From Bacteroidales bacterium Bact_16 (lineage in GTDB: Bacteria; Bacteroidota; Bacteroidia; Bacteroidales; UBA932), in NCBI GenBank assembly GCA_001602885.1, contig LUZH01000099.1, positions 1-5,915 on the forward strand: DNA of 5,915 nt. The letters are read 5' to 3'. Positions 1 to 4,865 of this stretch are shown piece after piece. The position numbers were made by a program, and so were the translations under genes. How positions within the stretch are numbered: position 1 is the first letter of the stretch; every line of letters begins with the position of its first letter. Under the pieces are notes generated by a model. It saw nothing but the letters and a program-made list of their open reading frames with translations, was not told the DNA's origin and made no database searches.

Positions 1-31
1 GAGATAACTTTCAAAATAAGTTTTCTAAACA

Positions 32-65
32 TAAAAAATGGCACGCAAATATTATTGCGCGCCAT
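32..65 (-). terminator. Intrinsic terminator of the PspC-PadR operon
   Basis: Two 11-base arms (38-48 and 55-65) flank a 6-base loop. Read on the minus strand, the stem is followed at once by a run of about six T residues (33-38), the layout of a Rho-independent terminator. The single imperfect position (43 with 60) is an A/C mismatch in plus-strand RNA but a G-U wobble in minus-strand RNA, so the hairpin is complete only when transcribed leftward. It starts 27 bases after the stop codon of the last operon gene. Bases 1-31 show nothing I can assign. Confidence 0.88.
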
Positions 66-92
66 AGTGTATAAGGAAGCAAAGTTTAGGTA

Positions 93-1172
93 CTAAACTA
101 CATTTAGTTCTGTTGACCAGAATCCAATCGCAAAGAGTATGCCAGCAGCGATGATGCAGAGCAGCCAGAGGATGAAGATGATCAGGCCGGGGCTCCAGCG
201 CGGAGACTTGAAGTCGAAGATCAGCTGGAGGCCTCCGTACAGCAGCCCGAGGAACGGGAGGAAGATGATGGCCGAGACCAGGACGCGCATCCACGGATGC
301 ATCAGGGCGCGGAACACGGAGGGAGCCACGATGTACAGCTCGTGCATGCCCCGGCCGATTAAGTGGCCGAGCCCGAAGATGCCGTTGCCGGCGCCTTCCA
401 TGAATGCGCTTCCGCTGCCGAACAGGACCAGGCCTGCCGTGAACACGCCGGCGAAGCCGACGAGCAGGAGCAGGAGGCCGAACATCTTGCCGATCACCTT
501 GGCGACTTCGTTGAAGCCGTTGGAATGGCTGACGCGGACGATGGTCTTCTCAAACTCCTTGGCGCCCTTCTCGATGTTGCGCTCGATGCTGTTGATGCTG
601 CCGTCCTCGCCCCGCTGCGCCCAGCGCTGCTGGACGGTCTTGGCGGCCGGCATGATGATCCAGAGGATGATGTAGATGAACACCGGCGTCGAGAAGAACG
701 GGACGACCCAGGTGTGCCAGCGGTTCCAGTGTCCGAAGAAACCGATCAGCGAGAAGAGGACGAAGAGGATGCGGAACAGGACCGGATCCGTCCTGAAATA
801 GGCGCCCAGGCCGCTGCAGACGCCTCCGACGACTTTGTTGGAAAGGTCGCGGAAGAGCCGGCGGTGCGGATAGGCCTCGGTCGGCCCGCTCCGGCGGGGG
901 CCGGCGTCGTCGCCCGCCTCGATGTCTTCCGGCTTGCCGAGGATCTTCATCACGCGCTCGATCTCGCTGCGGGACACGATGCCGTCGCGTCCGCATTTCT
1001 CCTGCAGCAGCTCGGCCATCCGCTCCTCGATGCCGTCGAGGATCTCGGAACCGCCCTCGCGGCCGCTATAATAATTCTCCAGCTCGCGCAGGTAGTTCTG
1101 CGCAAGGGTGGCGGCGTCTTTCTCGAAGGTGAACGCGTAGCCACCGAGGCTGATTCTTTCTACTTCTTTCAT
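93..1172 (-). CDS. PspC-domain multi-spanning membrane protein with N-terminal HAAS-like domain
   Basis: This 359-residue protein is probably a cytoplasmic-membrane signalling or envelope-stress component. Residues 1-85 form a helical soluble domain (start MKEVERISLG, then GIEERMAELL at 47-56 and a closing LGKPEDI at 78-84). The pattern of helices ending in L-G-x-P-x-x-I recalls HAAS/DUF1700 domains, which are known partners of PadR regulators. A PspC domain follows at about 104-178: a basic RRLFRD entry, the GGVCSGLGAYF signature at 116-126, and two hydrophobic segments (131-147 and 160-176). The loop between them is unusually long and rich in Trp and His. After an amphipathic, charged linker (180-225) come three more likely membrane helices at about 229-251, 296-317 and 328-350. 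The start is fixed by the ATGA overlap with the upstream padR-like gene, suggesting translational coupling. It is the last gene of the operon, ahead of a terminator. The PspC assignment is firm; the substrate or signal is unknown. Confidence 0.9.
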   Translation of the reverse strand: MKEVERISLGGYAFTFEKDAATLAQNYLRELENYYSGREGGSEILDGIEERMAELLQEKCGRDGIVSRSEIERVMKILGKPEDIEAGDDAGPRRSGPTEAYPHRRLFRDLSNKVVGGVCSGLGAYFRTDPVLFRILFVLFSLIGFFGHWNRWHTWVVPFFSTPVFIYIILWIIMPAAKTVQQRWAQRGEDGSINSIERNIEKGAKEFEKTIVRVSHSNGFNEVAKVIGKMFGLLLLLVGFAGVFTAGLVLFGSGSAFMEGAGNGIFGLGHLIGRGMHELYIVAPSVFRALMHPWMRVLVSAIIFLPFLGLLYGGLQLIFDFKSPRWSPGLIIFILWLLCIIAAGILFAIGFWSTELNVV

Positions 1173-1498
1173 TTCTTGAGCGTTTGAATAGATTCTACAA
1201 GTTCATTCCAGGCCGTGTCCATCTGGCCGAGCTGCTCCCGGCCCTGGTCCGTGAGGACGTAGTATTTGCGGGGCGGGCCCTGCGTGGACTCTTCCCAGCG
1301 GTAGGCGAGCAGGCCCTGGTTCTTCAGGCGGATCAGCAGGGGATAGAGGGTCCCTTCGACCACGATCATGCCAACGGACTTGAGCTCGTCGATGATGACG
1401 GAGGCATAGGCCTCCCGTTTGTCCAGGATGGACAGGATGCAGTATTCGAGCAATCCTTTGCGCATTTGGGCGCGCACGTTTTCAATCGTGTTCTCCAT
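1169..1498 (-). CDS. PadR-family transcriptional regulator
   Basis: This 109-residue cytoplasmic DNA-binding protein has the full PadR winged-helix pattern. MRKGLLEYCILSIL (12-25) is the first helix, VEGTLYPLLIRLKNQGLL (47-64) covers the recognition helix region, and GPPRKYYVLTDQG (74-86) is the wing with the conserved R-K-Y-Y and L-T-x-x-G. The length fits the short PadR-s2 type, with the C-terminal helix (88-108) probably used for dimerisation. The usual Tyr-Gly after the second helix is Tyr-Ala here (31-32). PadR proteins generally repress nearby genes, often their own operon. This one lies 3 bases after the stop of one PspC gene and overlaps the next by 4 bases, so it very likely regulates, or is controlled by, these membrane proteins. 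No ligand can be predicted from the sequence. Confidence 0.93.
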   Translation of the reverse strand: MENTIENVRAQMRKGLLEYCILSILDKREAYASVIIDELKSVGMIVVEGTLYPLLIRLKNQGLLAYRWEESTQGPPRKYYVLTDQGREQLGQMDTAWNELVESIQTLKK

Positions 1499-1501
1499 AC
1501 G

Positions 1502-2107
1502 CTAGAAGTTTTGGGTCCGTGAGAATCTGGCCATGTTCTCGGCCGTGACGGGGAGGCCGTGCATCTCGCACTTCTGTGCGGGCGTGAGGGCCTCGGGGAT
1601 CGCGATCCAGCAGATGATGTAGATCCAGAACCCGACCGTGCCGAAGAGCGCGGCGACCAGCATCAGGATGCGGGTCACGACGACGTCGATGTCGAGATAG
1701 ATGGACAAGCCGGAGCAGACGCCCGCGATCCGGCGGTTGTCGCAGTCGCGGTACATCCGCTTGGGCAGCGGCATGCCGGAGGAATAGGAGGAAGAATAGG
1801 AGGAGGAACCCGTTCCCGGGTTGGCGTCGCTCTCGGGAGCGCCGTCAGGCATCCCGAGCTGCCGGGTCACGCGCTCGACCAGGTCGAGGCGCACCACCCG
1901 TCCGTCCGTGCCGACTTCCTGGGTGAAGAGCTCCGCGATGCGGCTCTCCAGGTCTTCCATGACTTCGGCATTCTGGCTGTTGGGCCCGTCCGGCGACGCG
2001 GCGAGGCGGGCGCGGAAGTGGTCCAGATATTCACGGAGACGCGTATAGGCATCCTCTTCGAGGGCGAAACTGCGGTTTCCAAGGCTGATGTTCAATACTT
2101 TTTTCAT
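1502..2107 (-). CDS. PspC-domain membrane protein (short) with N-terminal HAAS-like domain
   Basis: This 201-residue first gene of the minus-strand operon starts MKKVLNISLGNRSFALEEDA, which aligns by eye with the start of the longer PspC protein two genes on, so their N-terminal domains are paralogous. Residues 1-88 are helical and acidic (EVMEDLESRIAELF at 48-61) and close with QLGMPDG. A flexible Ser/Tyr linker, SSSYSSSYSSG (101-111), leads into a compact PspC domain at about 115-172: KRMYRD, then IAGVCSGLSIYL (127-138), and two closely spaced hydrophobic segments (about 141-155 and 157-171). The tail (173-201) is soluble and ends without further helices. PspC of the phage-shock system is an inner-membrane partner of the PspA/PspF response, but no pspA or pspF lies in this window, so a true phage-shock role is not supported. 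The likely start is the ATG at 2107, about 23 bases downstream of a good -7 element. Confidence 0.9.
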   Translation of the reverse strand: MKKVLNISLGNRSFALEEDAYTRLREYLDHFRARLAASPDGPNSQNAEVMEDLESRIAELFTQEVGTDGRVVRLDLVERVTRQLGMPDGAPESDANPGTGSSSYSSSYSSGMPLPKRMYRDCDNRRIAGVCSGLSIYLDIDVVVTRILMLVAALFGTVGFWIYIICWIAIPEALTPAQKCEMHGLPVTAENMARFSRTQNF

Positions 2108-2129
2108 TTCTTAAGGAACTTTGTTGGTG

Positions 2130-2137
2130 CAAAGATA
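2130..2137 (-). promoter_or_regulatory. Candidate Bacteroidetes -7 promoter element for the PspC-PadR operon
   Basis: On the minus strand these bases read TATCTTTG, an exact match to the Bacteroidetes TAnnTTTG -7 consensus. The implied transcription start, near 2123-2126, leaves a leader of roughly 15-20 bases before the ATG at 2107. No convincing -33 TTTG lies 19-21 bases upstream; the nearest (complement of 2164-2167) is 26 bases away. The promoter is therefore either weak, activator-dependent, or driven through the AT-rich DNA behind it. Confidence 0.55.
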
Positions 2138-2172
2138 TATAAAAATTCTAATACCTTGTATCGCAAAGTACC

Positions 2173-2191
2173 AAAATTTTCAAAATATTTT
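2173..2191. repeat. Adjacent A/T palindromes
   Basis: Two perfect self-complementary runs sit side by side: AAAATTTT (2173-2180) and AAAATATTTT (2182-2191). They may be intrinsically curved DNA or an UP-like element behind the leftward promoter. In AT-rich intergenic DNA such palindromes can arise by chance, so the support is weak on its own. The neighbouring stronger dyads make them more notable. Confidence 0.35.
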
Positions 2192-2207
2192 TGCGGGGCG
2201 CAAAAAT
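2187..2207. repeat. Perfect inverted repeat, 9-base arms with 3-base spacer
   Basis: The left arm ATTTTTGCG (2187-2195) and right arm CGCAAAAAT (2199-2207) are perfect reverse complements around GGG. The element lies between the two divergent promoters, about 60-85 bases upstream of the leftward transcription start and 85-105 upstream of the rightward one. No gene ends here, so it is unlikely to be a terminator. A regulator-binding site is the simplest reading; the regulator is unknown, with the local PadR protein one candidate. Confidence 0.6.
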
Positions 2208-2223
2208 CATCATAAATGATGAT
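2206..2223. repeat. Perfect inverted repeat ATCATCAT-AA-ATGATGAT
   Basis: Eight-base arms (2206-2213 and 2216-2223) are exact reverse complements separated by AA. The two-base spacer is too small for a normal RNA loop, so a double-stranded operator for a dimeric protein fits better than a hairpin. It shares two bases with the preceding inverted repeat, so proteins on both might compete or cooperate. It contains Fur-like ATGAT/ATCAT words, but the half-sites are not in the usual TGATAAT-N-ATTATCA arrangement, so I do not call it a Fur box. Confidence 0.55.
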
Positions 2224-2227
2224 ACCT

Positions 2228-2237
2228 CCCCGCGGGG
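2228..2237. repeat. GC-rich palindrome CCCCGCGGGG
   Basis: This ten-base perfect palindrome is the last in a series of dyads in the divergent region. It ends 18 bases before the -33 element of the rightward promoter. It is a GC island inside an AT-rich spacer, which makes it stand out, but it is short and could be chance. Confidence 0.35.
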
Positions 2238-2255
2238 GTTTCACCAAATCTTGGG

Positions 2256-2287
2256 ATTGACCGGAATCGGCCACCGGCGTAATTTTG
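2256..2287 (+). promoter_or_regulatory. Probable Bacteroidetes-type promoter of the porin-imelysin-DUF1111 operon
   Basis: A -33 element ATTG (2256-2259; consensus TTTG) is followed after 20 bases by TAATTTTG (2280-2287), an exact TAnnTTTG -7 element. The spacing falls in the 19-21 base range known for this phylum. Transcription would begin near 2291-2295, leaving a short AT-rich leader before the ATG at 2309. No purine-rich Shine-Dalgarno is seen, which is normal for Bacteroidetes. Confidence 0.68.
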
Positions 2288-2308
2288 TGCTGTTTTTAGT
2301 AGTACGAA

Positions 2309-3589
2309 ATGAAAAGAAGTTTCTTCCTTATTATAGTCGGTCTCCTGGCGGCCTGCAGCCTTTCCGCGCAGGTGATGCCGGAGCAGAAGAGCCGCCTGAC
2401 CGTCGGCGGCTACGGCGAGATCACCTTCACCCGCAATTTCTACAGCGACAACGTCTACCGTTATTCCCACCCGGGCGACTACAAGTCCGATCCCGGCCAC
2501 GGCCGCTTCGATGTTCCGCACGCCGTGGTCTTCCTCGGCTACGACTTCGGCAAGGGCTGGACGATGCAGACCGAGATCGAATTCGAGCACGGCGGCAACG
2601 GCACGGCCGTGGAGAAGGAATACACCGAAGCGGGCGAGTGGGAGAGCGAGATCGAGAAGGGCGGCGAGGTCGCCCTGGAACAGCTCTGGATCCAGAAGAG
2701 CTTCGCGCCGCAGTTCAACGTCCGCGTCGGCCACATCGTGGTGCCCGTCGGCGGACTCAACAACGGCCACGAGCCGCTCAATTACTTCACCGTCTTCCGC
2801 CCGGAGGGCGAATCCACCATCCTGCCCTCGACCTGGCACGACACGGGCCTCAGCCTCTGGGGCGAGGCCGGCAAGTGGCGCTACGAAGCGCTCGTGGTCG
2901 CCGGCCTGGACGCCTTCATGTACGACCGGGACAACTTCATCAAGCACGGCGCCGGCACTCCCTATGAATTCAAGGTGGCCAACAACCTCGGCTTCGCGGC
3001 GCGCGTCGACAACTTCTCCGTCAAGGACCTGCGCCTCAGCCTGAGCGGCTTCTATGGCCAGGGAATGCACAATTCCTACCCGAACGACATGTGGAACACC
3101 CGCTACGCGGGCATCAAGGGCCACACGGCGGTCGGCGCCTTCGACTTCGCCTACACCGGCCGGCACCTGACCGTCCGCGGCAACGCCGACTTCGGCTACG
3201 TCAGCGACGCCCAGGTCATCAGCACGGTCAAGCGCAACCTGACCTCCAACAATGCACCCTATAAAAAGACGCCGGTCGGCTCGGCCGCCTGCGCGTTCGG
3301 CCTGGAGGCGGGCTACGATTTCCTGCACCTCTTCGCCCGCGGCGGGGAAACGGAGCAGCAGCTCTATCTGTTCGGCCGCTATGAGTACTACGACTCCTAT
3401 ATCCCGGCCGCCGACCAGCCCGACTATCCCTACACCGACAGGCACCGGATGGCCGTGGGCCTCAACTGGCTGCCGATCCCCGAGATTGCGGTGAAGTGCG
3501 AGTACTCGCACCGTTTCCTGAAGAGCCAGTACAACGACGAACCGTCCATCTCCCTGGGCATCGTCTACATGGGATTTTTCAACCGGTAA
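2309..3589 (+). CDS. Outer-membrane porin-like beta-barrel protein
   Basis: This 426-residue protein begins with a clear Sec signal peptide: basic KR at 2-3, a hydrophobic core, and a likely cleavage in SLSA|Q after residue 20. The mature chain is a string of short amphipathic strands rich in Tyr, Phe, Gly and Asp (VGGYGEITF at 32-40, HAVVFLGYDF at 71-80, LSLSGFYGQG, LYLFGRYEYY at 352-361, MAVGLNWLPI) and ends in the strand SLGIVYMGFFN, as outer-membrane barrels do. The size suits a porin of roughly 16 strands. The stretch FNVRVGHIVVPVGGLNNGHEP (136-155) resembles the OprO/OprP-like porins seen in many Bacteroidetes. There is no plug domain or TonB box, so it is probably a passive channel rather than a TonB-dependent receptor. 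A Glu-rich segment (89-120) may be a loop that favours cations. It is the first gene of the operon, 18 bases before the imelysin gene, which suggests it admits the substrate handled by its neighbours. Confidence 0.82.
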   Translation: MKRSFFLIIVGLLAACSLSAQVMPEQKSRLTVGGYGEITFTRNFYSDNVYRYSHPGDYKSDPGHGRFDVPHAVVFLGYDFGKGWTMQTEIEFEHGGNGTAVEKEYTEAGEWESEIEKGGEVALEQLWIQKSFAPQFNVRVGHIVVPVGGLNNGHEPLNYFTVFRPEGESTILPSTWHDTGLSLWGEAGKWRYEALVVAGLDAFMYDRDNFIKHGAGTPYEFKVANNLGFAARVDNFSVKDLRLSLSGFYGQGMHNSYPNDMWNTRYAGIKGHTAVGAFDFAYTGRHLTVRGNADFGYVSDAQVISTVKRNLTSNNAPYKKTPVGSAACAFGLEAGYDFLHLFARGGETEQQLYLFGRYEYYDSYIPAADQPDYPYTDRHRMAVGLNWLPIPEIAVKCEYSHRFLKSQYNDEPSISLGIVYMGFFNR

Positions 3590-3607
3590 TCCAAAAGAAA
3601 GACAAAT

Positions 3608-4837
3608 ATGAAAATGAATTTCAAAGCAATCAGCCTGGCTGCGGCAAGCGCAGCCCTCTGCCTTGCCGCCGTGTCCTGCGACAAGAAGAATGATCTCGGC
3701 GGTCTTTCCGCCAGCGAGAAAGAGATGAAGAATATCGTGGAGCAGTATGTGCCCGGCGTGGTCTACGCCACCTACGGCGACCTCGCCAAGGAGACCGGCG
3801 AGCTCTACGACCTGCTCGCCGCTGCGGCCGAGGGTGGCGTCAAGACGCTGACCCAGGCCCAGCTGGACGCCATCTGCGCCAAGTTCCTCCAGGCCCGCCA
3901 GAGCTGGGAGGAGTCCGAGGCCTTCCTGTTCGGCGCGGCCTCCGACTTCGGCATCGACCCGCATATCGACACCTGGCCGCTCGACGTGGACGGCCTCGCC
4001 ACCGAGCTTTCCAACGCTGAGAAGGTGGCCGCCCTCGCCGGCGAGGACGGCATCGGCTATGCCGCCGCCAAGCTCGGCCAGGAGCTCCTCGGCTTCCACG
4101 GCATCGAATTCGTCATCTTCCGCGACGGCAAGAACCGCACCGTCGCCGCCCTCCAGGCCAACGAGGACCATGAGGCGTTCGCCGGCAAGACCGTGACCGG
4201 CGAGCAGGAGCTCATCTACGCCGCCGCCGTGGCCGGCGACCTGCGCGACAACTGCTACCGCCTGTGCGTGTCCTGGAATCCCGACGCTCCCGCCGCCTTC
4301 GCGGAGCGCTGCGAGGAACTGGAGGTCCCCGTGACCGTGACCGGTTCCGACAAGACCTACGGCGAGAACCTGCTCGGCGCCGCCGCTGCCGGCAGCTCCT
4401 ACGCCACCTGGCAGAGCGCCGTGTCCTCCATCCTGGTGGCCGGCTGCTCCAACATCTGTGCGGAGGTCGCCGACGTCAAGATGGGCAACGCCCACACGGG
4501 CGAGGATGTCAACTACATCGAGTCGCCGTACAGCAAGAAGTCCTTCCAGGATTTCATCGACAACATCCTGAGCATCCAGTACAGCCTCTACGGTGCCGCC
4601 GGCGCCACTTCCGCCCAGGCCCACTCCCTGATGAGTTTCTTCAAGAGCCAGAACTACAGCGGCGCCGCCGCGATCGAGAGCGCGCTGAAGGCCTCGCTCG
4701 ACGCGCTGAACGCCTGCGCGGCCAAGGGCGCCTTCGTGGACATCTATGCCGACGCCTCCGTGCAGACGGCGATGGACGCGATCAGCGGCCTGGACGACGA
4801 ACTCAACAAAGCTGCCGACTGGATCCTGCGTCAGTAA
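3608..4837 (+). CDS. Imelysin-family (M75/IrpA-like) lipoprotein
   Basis: This 409-residue envelope lipoprotein has a hydrophobic signal (residues 4-23) ending in AAVSC, so Cys24 would be lipidated and DKKND follows it. The imelysin fold is recognised from ARQSWEESEAFLFG (96-109), the IDPHIDTWPLD segment (116-126), the family signature GFHGIE (162-167; GxHxxE), and the C-terminal ESPYSKKSFQDFIDNI (305-320). These last elements match the ESxYS-xxS-xxDF-xxNI pattern of the family. Imelysins are named for a supposed peptidase but are best viewed as metal- or iron-related binding proteins; the His and Glu of GxHxxE are the putative ligands. The length is ordinary for the family. The mature part carries seven further cysteines, including two C-x3-C pairs (216/220 and 280/284), which seems unusual. 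It lies between a porin and a di-heme DUF1111 protein, as expected for an iron-linked locus. Family assignment is firm; the metal and function are inferred. Confidence 0.92.
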   Translation: MKMNFKAISLAAASAALCLAAVSCDKKNDLGGLSASEKEMKNIVEQYVPGVVYATYGDLAKETGELYDLLAAAAEGGVKTLTQAQLDAICAKFLQARQSWEESEAFLFGAASDFGIDPHIDTWPLDVDGLATELSNAEKVAALAGEDGIGYAAAKLGQELLGFHGIEFVIFRDGKNRTVAALQANEDHEAFAGKTVTGEQELIYAAAVAGDLRDNCYRLCVSWNPDAPAAFAERCEELEVPVTVTGSDKTYGENLLGAAAAGSSYATWQSAVSSILVAGCSNICAEVADVKMGNAHTGEDVNYIESPYSKKSFQDFIDNILSIQYSLYGAAGATSAQAHSLMSFFKSQNYSGAAAIESALKASLDALNACAAKGAFVDIYADASVQTAMDAISGLDDELNKAADWILRQ

Positions 4838-4865
4838 GAGAGAACGTGATACATAACTTTCTGCA

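Noticed and set aside
363..1187. 274-codon plus-strand frame opposite the long PspC gene
   Set aside because: The product is an Ala/Asp/Glu-rich antisense shadow with no domain. The minus strand has a clear PspC protein coupled to padR and followed by a terminator.
1765..1808. Small purine-rich repeat (aggagga units) as a regulatory or slippage repeat
   Set aside because: It encodes the in-frame Ser/Tyr linker of the short PspC protein, and the copies are imperfect and few. It is better seen as a flexible protein linker.
2187..2207. Intrinsic terminator
   Set aside because: Although it could form a stem with T/A flanks, it lies between two divergent genes where no transcript from either operon would need to end.
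1559..2215. 218-codon plus-strand frame opposite the short PspC gene
   Set aside because: It is compositionally biased, lies antisense to a recognised gene, and runs into the AT-rich intergenic region with no matching promoter.
2206..2223. Fur box suggested by ATCAT/ATGAT words near a putative iron operon
   Set aside because: The half-sites are in the opposite arrangement to the usual Fur 7-1-7 dyad, so only an unassigned operator-like inverted repeat is reported.
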